NCBI RefSeq assembly: GCF_048820935.1
Contig: NZ_JBMERD010000001.1
Coordinates: 1-64,000, forward strand
Length of the DNA stretch: 64,000 bases
Source: Algicoccus sp048820935
GTDB taxonomy: Bacteria; Pseudomonadota; Gammaproteobacteria; Burkholderiales; Burkholderiaceae_B
Direction of reading: 5' to 3'
The translations under genes were made by a program, and so were the position numbers. The notes beneath the pieces are model-generated. The model saw only the letters and a list, made by a program, of their open reading frames with translations, did no database searches and was not told the origin of the DNA. Below, one piece after another: positions 9,189-17,819 of the stretch. Positions within the stretch are counted from its first letter, which is position 1. Every line of letters begins with the position of its first letter.

Positions 9189-9980
9189 GTGACACGTAAG
9201 CCATGGGCCGATCCGTTTAAAGGATTTCGGGCTGCCAATAGCAATACTCGGATTCTGAAACCTGGTGAACCTTTACGGGGATCACCGAGTGCGGCTCTGC
9301 GTGCACAGCCTGTGTTGACGGGTTCACCCGACAATCTGGGCTTAACATCAGAACGATTGCGTCAGCGTATGGTGGAACGTTTACAGTTAAGGGACATTCA
9401 TGATCAAAAGGTGCTGGCAGCGATGCGCGCTGTCCCTCGGCATTTGTTTGTGGATGAGGCGTTGGCCAGCCGTGCCTATGAAGATGTGTCTTTGCCCATC
9501 GGACATGGTCAGACGATTTCTCAACCCTGGGTTGTAGCGCACATGGTCTCATTGCTCCATGAGTCCGGAAAAACCGATAAGATTCTAGAGGTTGGGGCTG
9601 GTTGTGGATATCAAGCGGCGGTGTTGGCGAGGATTTATAAACGCGTTTATGCCGTTGAACGGGTTCGTCCGTTGTACGATGTCACAAAGGCGCGTTTACA
9701 GCGGCTTGGTTTGGAACAGGTACATTTACACTATGGCGATGGCATGCTGGGCTGGAAAACGCATGCGCCTTACGATGCCATCGTGGTTGCAGCAGCGGGT
9801 CTAGAAATCCCAAATGCGTTATTGCAACAGTTGAAAGTAGGTGGGCGACTGATTGCGCCCGAAGGACAGGAAAGCCAGCGACTGGTGTTGATTGTGCGTG
9901 AACAAGCGCAGCACTGGTCAAGGCAAGTGCTTGATGATGTGCGCTTTGTGCCGCTCAAGCCAGGTTTACAGATATCTTGA
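9189..9980 (+). CDS. pcm: Protein-L-isoaspartate O-methyltransferase
   Basis: 263 residues from a GTG preceded by AGGAAC. It methylates isoaspartyl residues so that damaged proteins can be repaired. The PCMT core starts near residue 55 (RLRQRMVERLQ) and contains VPRHLFVDEA, the substrate loop PIGHGQTISQPWVVAHM, and the SAM motif ILEVGAGCGYQAAVLA. About 50 N-terminal residues rich in Arg, Pro and Ser are extra compared with the E. coli enzyme, as is usual in Burkholderiales. Its end lies 13 bases before nlpD. Confidence 0.95.
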   Translation: MTRKPWADPFKGFRAANSNTRILKPGEPLRGSPSAALRAQPVLTGSPDNLGLTSERLRQRMVERLQLRDIHDQKVLAAMRAVPRHLFVDEALASRAYEDVSLPIGHGQTISQPWVVAHMVSLLHESGKTDKILEVGAGCGYQAAVLARIYKRVYAVERVRPLYDVTKARLQRLGLEQVHLHYGDGMLGWKTHAPYDAIVVAAAGLEIPNALLQQLKVGGRLIAPEGQESQRLVLIVREQAQHWSRQVLDDVRFVPLKPGLQIS

Positions 9981-9993
9981 ATTGGAGAGACGG

Positions 9994-10737
9994 ATGAAGG
10001 AAATCCGCGCTTTAACTGAACATTTTGTGGATCAGACGGTCACTCAACGTCGTCCTTTGGCACGTTGGTACGCTGTCGCGGGTGCAGCCGTGTTAATCGC
10101 TTTGGCGGGTTGCTCCGGGACTGGGATGTCACCGGTGACTGATCTGGGCGCTGAGAGTTATACCGTGCGCTCGGGTGATACGTTGTCGTCGATTTCACGA
10201 CGTACCGGGGTGAGCGTGGCTGAACTTCAGCGTCTGAACGGAATTTCAAATCCGAGCATGATTCGTCCCGGACAGCGTTTGCGCTTGGGTAGCGGCGCTC
10301 AATTGGCTTCTGGCGGCAGTCAAAAACCTTTGGAGCCTGCAAAAACAATCCCATCCGTTGATAAAGCCAAACTCAATATGATGTGGCCTACAAAAGGGAA
10401 AGTCACACAACGCTATAGCAAAGAGTCCCAAGGGATTGATATCGTCGGTGAGGTTGGCCAGCCTGTGCATGCAGCTACCGCGGGTAAAGTGGCTTATGCG
10501 GGTAATGGTGTGCGCGGTTTGGGTAATCTCATCATCCTTGAACACTCAGATGGCTATATGACGGTTTATGCACACAATGAGAAACTGCTGGTGAAAGTGG
10601 GCGACAACGTCGCACGTGGTTCACAAATTGCCACATTGGGACAGACTGAAACCACGTCACCCCGACTGCACTTTGAGGTGCGCCGTAAATCGGGTGAGAT
10701 TCTTGATCCCATGGCCTATTTGCCGGATAACAATTAA
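9994..10737 (+). CDS. nlpD: NlpD-like lipoprotein with LysM and degenerate M23 domains
   Basis: 247 residues. The start chosen is the ATG at 9994 with GGAGAGACGG before it; the longer frame from 9892 overlaps pcm and is unlikely. An N-terminal basic stretch and hydrophobic helix end in the lipobox LAGC, so the protein is probably an outer-membrane-anchored lipoprotein. A LysM domain follows (YTVRSGDTLSSISRRTG). The C-terminal LytM domain reads GIDIVGEVGQPVHAA where active M23 peptidases have HxGxD, so the zinc His is missing although LHFEVR is kept. That is the pattern of NlpD/EnvC amidase activators, which switch on AmiC-type amidases during cell separation. Confidence 0.93.
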   Translation: MKEIRALTEHFVDQTVTQRRPLARWYAVAGAAVLIALAGCSGTGMSPVTDLGAESYTVRSGDTLSSISRRTGVSVAELQRLNGISNPSMIRPGQRLRLGSGAQLASGGSQKPLEPAKTIPSVDKAKLNMMWPTKGKVTQRYSKESQGIDIVGEVGQPVHAATAGKVAYAGNGVRGLGNLIILEHSDGYMTVYAHNEKLLVKVGDNVARGSQIATLGQTETTSPRLHFEVRRKSGEILDPMAYLPDNN

Positions 10738-10753
10738 TCGCTGAGTTTAAAGA

Positions 10754-11533
10754 ATGATTCCGATGCTTGTTTTTGATCTGGAAACGATTCCAGATGCGGC
10801 TGGCTTGCGCAAATTAAATCAATGGCATGATTTAGACGATGATGCTGTTGTCGAGCGGGCGTTTGCCGAGCGAGAAGAAAAAACAGGTAGTACGTTCATG
10901 CCGCACTATCTTCAACAGATTGTGGCCATCAGTTGCGTGTTTCGTGATGACAGTGGCGTGCGGGTCAAAAGTCTGGGGCAGCCCGATGACCCCGAAGAGG
11001 TTCTCATCACGCAGTTTTTTAAAACCATCGACCATTACACACCACAGATCGTGAGCTGGAACGGATCAGGGTTTGATTTACCCGTTTTGCATTACCGCAG
11101 CTTAATTCATGGTTTGACGGCCGTCCGTTATTGGGAAACTGGTAAAGATGATCGTGACTTTAAGTGGAATAACTATCAAAGTCGATATCATGATCGCCAC
11201 CTTGATCTGATGGATGTGCTGGCACGCTTTACGGGTCGCGCCAATGCGCCGCTTGATGACCTCGCCAAACTGTGTGGTTTTGCAGGCAAACTTGGCATGG
11301 ATGGCAGTCAAGTCTGGTCAGCTTGGCAAGATGGGAAGATTGATGAGATCAGAGCGTATTGTGAAACAGATGTGATCAATACTTGGTTGTTAACTTGCCG
11401 CTTCAATTTGATGCGCGGTGAATTGACACAGCAAGCCTACGACCATGAAGTCAAGATGGTATTCGATTTGTTAAGCCAGACACCTGGCCAGCAGTGGGAT
11501 GATTATTTGCAAGCTTGGAATTACAACGCATGA
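10754..11533 (+). CDS. Predicted 3'-5' exonuclease, DNA polymerase B exonuclease-like
   Basis: 259 residues of the PF10108 type. ExoI is LVFDLETIPD (DxE), ExoII lies in IVSWNGSGFDLPVL, and ExoIII is in YCETDVINTWLL with the terminal acidic residue. It should degrade single-stranded or mismatched 3' ends of DNA or RNA, but no role is proven for the family. It sits between nlpD (16 bases upstream) and rlmD (4-base ATGA overlap), the place where many relatives carry rpoS. Confidence 0.85.
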   Translation: MIPMLVFDLETIPDAAGLRKLNQWHDLDDDAVVERAFAEREEKTGSTFMPHYLQQIVAISCVFRDDSGVRVKSLGQPDDPEEVLITQFFKTIDHYTPQIVSWNGSGFDLPVLHYRSLIHGLTAVRYWETGKDDRDFKWNNYQSRYHDRHLDLMDVLARFTGRANAPLDDLAKLCGFAGKLGMDGSQVWSAWQDGKIDEIRAYCETDVINTWLLTCRFNLMRGELTQQAYDHEVKMVFDLLSQTPGQQWDDYLQAWNYNA

Positions 11534-12861
11534 GAAAACCACCACGTGAATTGATTGTTCAGATCGATAGTCTGGACGCCAAAGGGCAGGGTGTGGGTCG
11601 CGAAGAAGGCAAGATGGTCTTTGCGGAAGATGCGTTGCCAGGTGAGGTGGTGCGTGCCCGTAGTTTGCGCAATAAAACCAACTATCGCATGGTGCGTACC
11701 TTAGAGGTGCTCAAATCTTCAACGTTACGCACACGGCCTCGTTGTCCCCATTACGGCGTGTGTGGAGGCTGTGCGCTACAGCATATGGAAGCGAGTGCAC
11801 AAGTTGCTCATAAGCAGCGCATGCTCGAAGAGGCGTTTGAGAGTGCGGCTGGAATGCGACCCGAACAGATGCTTGCCCCGATTCATGGACCTGATTGGGG
11901 TTATCGACATCGTGCGCGCCTAAGCGTGCGTTATGTAGCAAAGAAAGGTGAAGTCCTGGTTGGATTTCATGAAAGAAAAAGTAGCTACATTGCTGACATT
12001 CGAAGCTGTGAGGTCTTGCCACCTCAAGTCAGTGCTTTGCTCTTGCCATTGCGTGCCCTGATTGCATCAATGGATGGGATGGAACGACTGCCGCAGATTG
12101 AAGTGGCGGTGGGAGCCGATTTGACGGCACTGGTGTTGCGCCATCTTGAACCGCTGAGTGATGCCGATCAGCAAGCTTTGAGACAATTTGCCCAAACGCA
12201 CGGTGTGCAATGGTGGTTGCAGCCAGCAGGGCCAGACTCGATTCATTTGCTAGATGCCGATGACACACGAGAGCTCGCATACAAATTGCCTGAGTTCGGT
12301 TTGAACATGGTGTTTCGTCCAACTGACTTTACGCAGGTGAATCCAGCGATCAACCGTGTGATGGTACGACGTGCGGTGAATTTACTGGATCCGAAGCCGC
12401 ATGAACGAATTTTGGATCTCTTCTGTGGTTTGGGTAACTTTACATTGCCACTGGCCAGACAAAGTGTTCAAGTGCTTGGCTTGGAAGGCAGTGAGACGCT
12501 GGTGCAGCGTGCTCGCGATGGGGCCGCTGCCCATGGACTGACCAATGCGTCGTTTGAGGCGCGTGATCTCTTTGAAATGACACCTGAAAGCCTCATGGCA
12601 TTAGGCCGTTTTGATGCATGGTTGATTGACCCAGCGCGCGAAGGCGCTTTGGCGGTTGTTGAAGCGTTGGCCGAAGTCGTGACAAAATTGGATCCGTCTT
12701 TCCGACCTCGACGCATTGTCTATGTGTCCTGTAATCCGGCCACTTTGGCACGCGATGCGGCCGTCTTACATCACAAAGCAGGTTTTCAATTGAAGGCGGC
12801 TGGTGTGATCAATATGTTTGCGCACACCAACCACGTGGAATCAATTGCTGTTTTTGAATGA
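11530..12861 (+). CDS. rlmD: 23S rRNA (uracil(1939)-C(5))-methyltransferase RlmD
   Basis: 443 residues from the ATG at 11530, which overlaps the stop of the exonuclease gene as ATGA; a TTG at 11515 is an unlikely alternative. Domain order: N-terminal TRAM domain (IDSLDAKGQGVGREEGK), the iron-sulfur cysteines CPHYGVCGGC with a fourth Cys in RSCEVLPP, and a C-terminal Rossmann SAM domain (ILDLFCGLGNFTLPLA). The catalytic Cys lies in VYVSCNPATLARD. It methylates U1939 of 23S rRNA. The 3' end overlaps argH tail to tail by 21 bases. Confidence 0.95.
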   Translation: MRKPPRELIVQIDSLDAKGQGVGREEGKMVFAEDALPGEVVRARSLRNKTNYRMVRTLEVLKSSTLRTRPRCPHYGVCGGCALQHMEASAQVAHKQRMLEEAFESAAGMRPEQMLAPIHGPDWGYRHRARLSVRYVAKKGEVLVGFHERKSSYIADIRSCEVLPPQVSALLLPLRALIASMDGMERLPQIEVAVGADLTALVLRHLEPLSDADQQALRQFAQTHGVQWWLQPAGPDSIHLLDADDTRELAYKLPEFGLNMVFRPTDFTQVNPAINRVMVRRAVNLLDPKPHERILDLFCGLGNFTLPLARQSVQVLGLEGSETLVQRARDGAAAHGLTNASFEARDLFEMTPESLMALGRFDAWLIDPAREGALAVVEALAEVVTKLDPSFRPRRIVYVSCNPATLARDAAVLHHKAGFQLKAAGVINMFAHTNHVESIAVFE

Positions 12862-14274
12862 GGCGATGCGTGATAGCAACGCTTGAGCGGCTTTGGTGAC
12901 CTGTGCTGGGGCCGTGCCACCCTCATGGTTACGAGCATTGAGCGAGCCTTCGAGTGTCAGCACGTCATAGACATCTTGCTCGATTTTTTGATCAAACGCC
13001 TGTAAGTCTGCCAAGGGCAGGTCGGCCAGATCACATCCACGTTCTTCGCAGGTTCGCACAGCGAGTGCAACCACTTCGTGGGCGTCACGAAATGGTAAAC
13101 CTTTTTTGACCAAGTAGTCTGCCAGATCGGTTGCGGTTGCAAAGCCTTGTAAAGCAGCGGCACGCATGGCTTCGGCATTGACCGTTACACCGTTCATCAT
13201 GTCCACAAAAATGGTGAGTGTGTCGCGCACCGTGTCTGCAGTGTCAAACAAACCTTCTTTGTCTTCTTGGTTGTCTTTGTTATAGGCCAAGGGCTGCGCT
13301 TTCATCAAAGTCAGCAATGCGATCAGGTGTCCGTTGACGCGGCCGGTTTTACCGCGAGCCAGTTCAGGTACGTCTGGGTTTTTCTTTTGCGGCATGATGG
13401 AGCTACCGGTGCAGAAGCGATCGGCCAGCATGACAAATCCAACGCGTGGGCTCATCCACAGAACCAGTTCTTCTGATAAACGAGAGATGTGGGTCATGAT
13501 CAAGGCGCTAGCAGCACAAAATTCAATTGCAAAGTCACGATCAGAGACAGCGTCTAGTGAGTTGCGGCAAATGCCGTCAAATCCTAAGGTTTGAGCGACT
13601 CGGTTGCGATCAATCGGAAAACTGGTGCCCGCTAAGGCGGCTGCACCCAATGGCAATTGATTGACGCGTTTGCGGCAATCGAGCATGCGATCGGTGTCAC
13701 GCTCAAACATTTCGGCATAAGCCAGTAAATGGTGACCAAATGTTACGGGTTGTGCCACTTGTAGGTGGGTAAAGCCAGGCATGATGGTGCTGGCGTGTTG
13801 CAAGGCCTGCTGAGCAAGGACTTCGCGTAAATCAACTAATAGACTCACGATCTGATCAATTTGATCGCGCAGCCAAAGGCGGATGTCGGTGGCGACTTGA
13901 TCGTTGCGTGAACGCCCTGTGTGCAAACGCTTGCCTGCATCACCAACGAGCTCGACGAGACGTTTTTCAATGTTGAGGTGCACGTCTTCCAGATCGATGG
14001 ACCATTCGAGCTGGCCGGATTGAATTTCTTCGCGAACCTGGGCCAGTCCTTTTTGAATGGCTTGTAGATCTTCTTGTGAAAGGATCTCACAGTGGGCCAA
14101 CATTTCTGCATGCGCCAAAGAGCCTTCAATATCTTGCATGGCCATGCGTTGATCAAAGTTCACCGAAGCGGTGTAACGCTTGACCAGATCAGAGACGGGT
14201 TCTGAGAAGCGGGCGGACCAAGCTTGTGATTTGTTGGCAAACTGATCCTGACGGGATTCTTTAGGTGTGTTCAT
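12841..14274 (-). CDS. argH: Argininosuccinate lyase
   Basis: 477 residues from the ATG at 14274, which gives MNTPKESRQDQF; a further in-frame ATG at 14307 would add only 11 residues. The enzyme splits argininosuccinate to arginine and fumarate, the last step of arginine synthesis. The fumarase-superfamily signature GSSIMPQKKNPD is intact, as are HTGRSRNDQVATD and MPGFTHLQVAQP with the catalytic His region. Length is normal. It is divergent from nadE and overlaps the 3' end of rlmD by 21 bases. Confidence 0.96.
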   Translation of the reverse strand: MNTPKESRQDQFANKSQAWSARFSEPVSDLVKRYTASVNFDQRMAMQDIEGSLAHAEMLAHCEILSQEDLQAIQKGLAQVREEIQSGQLEWSIDLEDVHLNIEKRLVELVGDAGKRLHTGRSRNDQVATDIRLWLRDQIDQIVSLLVDLREVLAQQALQHASTIMPGFTHLQVAQPVTFGHHLLAYAEMFERDTDRMLDCRKRVNQLPLGAAALAGTSFPIDRNRVAQTLGFDGICRNSLDAVSDRDFAIEFCAASALIMTHISRLSEELVLWMSPRVGFVMLADRFCTGSSIMPQKKNPDVPELARGKTGRVNGHLIALLTLMKAQPLAYNKDNQEDKEGLFDTADTVRDTLTIFVDMMNGVTVNAEAMRAAALQGFATATDLADYLVKKGLPFRDAHEVVALAVRTCEERGCDLADLPLADLQAFDQKIEQDVYDVLTLEGSLNARNHEGGTAPAQVTKAAQALLSRIASFKNSN

Positions 14275-14359
14275 AATGAAGAATTTATAGTGTGAGCTGG
14301 CGTGCAATAATGGCGCAACGCCTCAAATAAATTGACTGCGAAGTCGTTAATGGGATTTT

Positions 14360-16114
14360 ATGACAATGATTAAGGTTGCGTTGGCACAAGTTAAACCTGT
14401 TTTGGGAGACTTTGTGGGCAATGCCCATTGTATTCTTTCACAAGCCAAATTGGCAGTTCAGCAAGATGCACAGGTACTAGTCTTACCTGAATTGGCATTG
14501 ACTGGTTGTCCTGCATTGGATTTGTTGCGCAGACCTGCTTTTATACAACAGGCTGAACAAACGTTTCAGGCACTTTGCGAAGAGTTGACTCAGTTTAACA
14601 AGCTCGCAGTCCTTGTGGGTCATATCGTCCAACGTGACGGTCAGCTCTTTAATGCCGCAAGTGTCATTGTGGCCGGTGAAGTGATTCAAACGAGTCTGCA
14701 ACAGCGTGTAACCGATGCGCAGGATCTGTTGCGTCAGGGGCGTTATTTCAAGCGCGGTCAGGGGCCTGTGTATTTTGAGCATGACGGCTTGCGTTTTGGG
14801 CTGACGCTAGGCTATGACACTTGGCATGAACGCACAGCGCAACAAATGCGAGATATGAAAGTTGCTGCGTGGTTTGCCTTGGAAGCCACTGTGTTTCAAT
14901 CGGGAACGTTTGAGAAAAGAACGCAGGAATTGCGCGATTATGCACACATCGCACAAGCGCCATTGATTCAGGTGAACCGAGCCGGTGCACAAGGTGAGCT
15001 GGTATTCGAAGGGGCTTCCAGTGTTTTGACGGTGCAGGGTGAAGCGTTTAGTCTGCCATTTTTTGAGCCATGCACTGGGTTTGTTGGTTTACACAAACCG
15101 TCACAAACAGCTGCTGCCGTATCGCTTGGTCAAATATTGAATGCCACTCAAAATGCATCTGACTTAACCTGGCAAACCTGGGATGCTGAGGATGCAAGCG
15201 ATACTGATCTGACATTGTCACGAATCTGGCAGGCACTTGTTGTGTCTGTGCGTGATTATGTCCATGACAGTGGGTTTCAGAATGTCTTGCTCGGGTTGTC
15301 TGGCGGCATGGACTCTGCGTTGGTGCTGGCCATTGCTGTTGACGCTTTGGGTGCCGATCATGTGATGACTGTCATGATGCCGTCCGATTACACCTCGGAT
15401 ATCTCTTTAGAAGATGCCAGTGCCATGGCCCAAGGGTTAAACGTCCGATACGAAATCATTCCGATCCGAGCTATGACCGATGCGTTTGAAACGGCCTTAG
15501 CCCCTATCTTTAGTGGGCATGGCGAGGATCTAACCGAAGAGAATATTCAGGCCCGCACGCGGGGCAATATTCTGATGTCGATTTCGAATAAATTAGGTTC
15601 CTTGGTGTTGTCAACGGGCAATAAGTCTGAGCTGTCTGCAGGCTACTGCACACTCTACGGCGATATGGTCGGGGCTTACGCAGTTTTACAGGATGTCCCC
15701 AAAACCGTGGTGTATCAACTGGCAGCTTGGCGCAATCGCCAGAGTCATGTGATCCCTACCCGTATTATTACGCGCCCACCGTCTGCTGAGCTGCGTGAGA
15801 ACCAGACAGATCAGGATAGCTTGCCTGAATACGACATGATCGATGCTGTGATCGAAGGGTATGTGAATGAAGATTTGTCCGTTAGTGATTTACAAGCACG
15901 TGGTCTAGATGCGGGCGCCATTGAGCAAATGACTCGTTTGATCCGAATTGGCGAATACAAACGCCGTCAGGCCGCACCAGGTCCTAAAATCACAACACGC
16001 TCGTTTTCTTGGGACTGGCACTATCCCATGACGCATGCATTTCGTGAAACCAATGATGAGATCACAGAGATCCGCCGTCGTTTGCACGAGATGGATTCCA
16101 CCGATTCAAACTAG
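14360..16114 (+). CDS. nadE: NAD+ synthetase, two-domain form with degenerate glutaminase domain
   Basis: 584 residues. The C-terminal synthetase domain is intact: the ATP pyrophosphatase loop is LLGLSGGMDSALVLA near residue 313, followed by GNKSELSAGYCTLYGDM and ITRPPSAELRENQTDQD. It amidates nicotinate-adenine dinucleotide to NAD. The N-terminal nitrilase-like domain has the usual layout (LPELALTG with Glu44), but the position of the catalytic Cys, normally in an ICED motif, reads TLGYDTW with Gly at residue 151. The catalytic Lys position, about 15 residues before RYF, reads Q/R near 115. The following NASPF-type motif is also changed (ALEATVF). I infer that glutamine hydrolysis is lost and ammonia is used. 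Eight bases separate it from glnB. Confidence 0.93.
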   Translation: MTMIKVALAQVKPVLGDFVGNAHCILSQAKLAVQQDAQVLVLPELALTGCPALDLLRRPAFIQQAEQTFQALCEELTQFNKLAVLVGHIVQRDGQLFNAASVIVAGEVIQTSLQQRVTDAQDLLRQGRYFKRGQGPVYFEHDGLRFGLTLGYDTWHERTAQQMRDMKVAAWFALEATVFQSGTFEKRTQELRDYAHIAQAPLIQVNRAGAQGELVFEGASSVLTVQGEAFSLPFFEPCTGFVGLHKPSQTAAAVSLGQILNATQNASDLTWQTWDAEDASDTDLTLSRIWQALVVSVRDYVHDSGFQNVLLGLSGGMDSALVLAIAVDALGADHVMTVMMPSDYTSDISLEDASAMAQGLNVRYEIIPIRAMTDAFETALAPIFSGHGEDLTEENIQARTRGNILMSISNKLGSLVLSTGNKSELSAGYCTLYGDMVGAYAVLQDVPKTVVYQLAAWRNRQSHVIPTRIITRPPSAELRENQTDQDSLPEYDMIDAVIEGYVNEDLSVSDLQARGLDAGAIEQMTRLIRIGEYKRRQAAPGPKITTRSFSWDWHYPMTHAFRETNDEITEIRRRLHEMDSTDSN

Positions 16115-16122
16115 GAAAGACT

Positions 16123-16461
16123 GTGAAGTTAGTCACTGCAATTATTAAGCCTTTTAAACTCGATGAAGTTCGTGAAAGCCTGTCTGATTTGGGTGTCAGC
16201 GGTCTGACTGTCACTGAAATTAAGGGTTTTGGACGGCAAAAAGGGCATACCGAACTCTATCGTGGTGCCGAGTATGTGGTGGATTTTCTGCCAAAAATTA
16301 AAGTGGAAGTTGCAGTGGCAGAATCTCAGCTAGAGAGTGTGATCGAAGCCATCATTAAAGTTGCGCGAACCGGTAAGATCGGTGATGGCAAGATCTTTGT
16401 GACGTCATTAGAAAATGTGATTCGAATTCGTACCGGTGAAACGGGCGAAGTGGCACTTTAA
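16123..16461 (+). CDS. glnB: Nitrogen regulatory protein PII
   Basis: 112 residues from a GTG start. The PII trimer senses 2-oxoglutarate and ATP/ADP and controls glutamine synthetase adenylylation and the NtrB/NtrC system. The T-loop with the uridylylated Tyr51 is HTELYRGAEYVVDFLPK; the B-loop is ARTGKIGDGKIFV and the C-terminus is IRIRTGETGEVAL, all standard for GlnB. It follows nadE by eight bases and is probably on the same transcript, so the amide-nitrogen sensor and an apparently ammonia-dependent NadE are made together. Confidence 0.96.
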   Translation: MKLVTAIIKPFKLDEVRESLSDLGVSGLTVTEIKGFGRQKGHTELYRGAEYVVDFLPKIKVEVAVAESQLESVIEAIIKVARTGKIGDGKIFVTSLENVIRIRTGETGEVAL

Positions 16462-16495
16462 ATCATCGATTCTTTCTAACTCTTTGCTTTAAAAC

Positions 16496-16520
16496 AGACT
16501 AGGTCCGGTGTTTCTAGTCT
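16496..16520 (+). terminator. Weak stem-loop after glnB
   Basis: AGACTAG and CTAGTCT form a perfect 7-bp stem with an 11-base loop, 35 bases after the glnB stop. Only a short TT follows, so it may be a weak intrinsic terminator or just a transcript-stabilising hairpin. Confidence 0.35.
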
Positions 16521-16589
16521 TTGATGAAACCTTTGTTGCGTCAGGATCGTGAATGCTTGCGGTTCTTTCGTGGGTGACTGATAAAAAAC

Positions 16590-17819
16590 ATGACTCAAGA
16601 TACGACTCGCCTCGCATTTCATAATGCAGGTGTTTTAACGGCTGCCCAAGCACTGGGTGGTGCCAGTCCTTCCATTATTGTGTCCCTAGGTGGTTTGGTG
16701 GGGCAGCAGCTAGCCAGCCATCCATCACTTGTGACATTACCCGTCAGTATTTTTAATATTGGTCTAGCCATTGGGACACTACCCGCTGCATGGATGATGC
16801 GACGTTACGGTCGGCGTGCAGGTTACGTGGTGGGTGGTTTGCTCGGAATGATCGGCGGTCTGGTGGCAGCAGGCGGCATCTTTGGGCAGATGTTTGTGGT
16901 GTTTTGTTTGGGCACCTTGATTGCCGGATTTTATTCTTCCTATGTGCAGAGCTATCGATTTGCAGTCGCTGACTTGGCGCCTGCCGCACTGAAGCCGCGT
17001 CTGATTTCCTGGGTGATGCTGGGTGGGCTGGCGGCTGGGGTGATTGGGCCGCAAACAGTCATTTGGACGAGAGACTTAATTGTCTGGGCACCGTTTGCTG
17101 GAAGCTTTCTAGCCTTAGCGGCTCTGTCGTTATTAGCCATTCCGGTTGTAATGCTGTTGCGTGGCTCCACTGGCCATAAAAGTCAATCGATTACGACTCA
17201 GCAAGCAAAAGACTTGCCACCCGATGAGCAGGCTCGACCACTCAAAGTTATTGCAGCGCAACCTCGATTTATTTTGGCTGTGACTGCAGGTGTGGTGTCG
17301 TATTCCTTAATGAGCTTTGTGATGACAGCTGCACCTGTCGCCATGGTCGGTTGCGGCCATAGTGTGGGTGATGCAGCCTTGGGCATTCAATGGCACGTGC
17401 TGGCCATGTTTGCACCAAGCTTTTTTACGGGTCGACTAATTCAGCGCTTCGGTGTGGACCAGGTGATCTCGTTAGGCTTATTGCTCTTGGTGGCTTCGGG
17501 CGTTGTGGCTTTGTCAGGTCTTGATTTGTCCAACTTCTGGATTAGTCTTGTTTTGCTGGGTGTGGGTTGGAACTTTGGCTTTATTGGTGCAACTGCGATG
17601 GTGACCAGTTGCCACCGTCCTTCTGAAACAAATCGCGTACAAGCCTTAAATGATTTTCTGGTATTCGGCTCTGTGGCCATTTCTTCGTTATCATCAGGTC
17701 AGTTTTTGTCGGCAGCTGGTTGGGACATCATCAACTGGATGATTATGCCGTTTGTGGCCATTGTGTTTGTCGTCATGGGATGGCAGCGCTGGCGTACAAA
17801 GTCGGCCAGTTCGCATTAA
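16590..17819 (+). CDS. MFS transporter
   Basis: 409 residues with about twelve hydrophobic helices and an MFS signature loop between helices 2 and 3 (AWMMRRYGRRAGY), echoed after helix 8 (GRLIQRFGVDQV). A hydrophilic central loop (about residues 195-220) separates the two six-helix halves. It is an inner-membrane secondary transporter; the substrate cannot be told from the sequence. No close neighbour gives a hint: it stands between glnB and a decayed signalling gene, and no ribosome binding site is clear before the ATG. Confidence 0.88.
   Translation: MTQDTTRLAFHNAGVLTAAQALGGASPSIIVSLGGLVGQQLASHPSLVTLPVSIFNIGLAIGTLPAAWMMRRYGRRAGYVVGGLLGMIGGLVAAGGIFGQMFVVFCLGTLIAGFYSSYVQSYRFAVADLAPAALKPRLISWVMLGGLAAGVIGPQTVIWTRDLIVWAPFAGSFLALAALSLLAIPVVMLLRGSTGHKSQSITTQQAKDLPPDEQARPLKVIAAQPRFILAVTAGVVSYSLMSFVMTAAPVAMVGCGHSVGDAALGIQWHVLAMFAPSFFTGRLIQRFGVDQVISLGLLLLVASGVVALSGLDLSNFWISLVLLGVGWNFGFIGATAMVTSCHRPSETNRVQALNDFLVFGSVAISSLSSGQFLSAAGWDIINWMIMPFVAIVFVVMGWQRWRTKSASSH

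Noticed and set aside
9892..9993. NlpD start inside the pcm gene
   Set aside because: It would bury the lipoprotein signal; the ATG at 9994 has a good ribosome binding site and exposes the lipobox.
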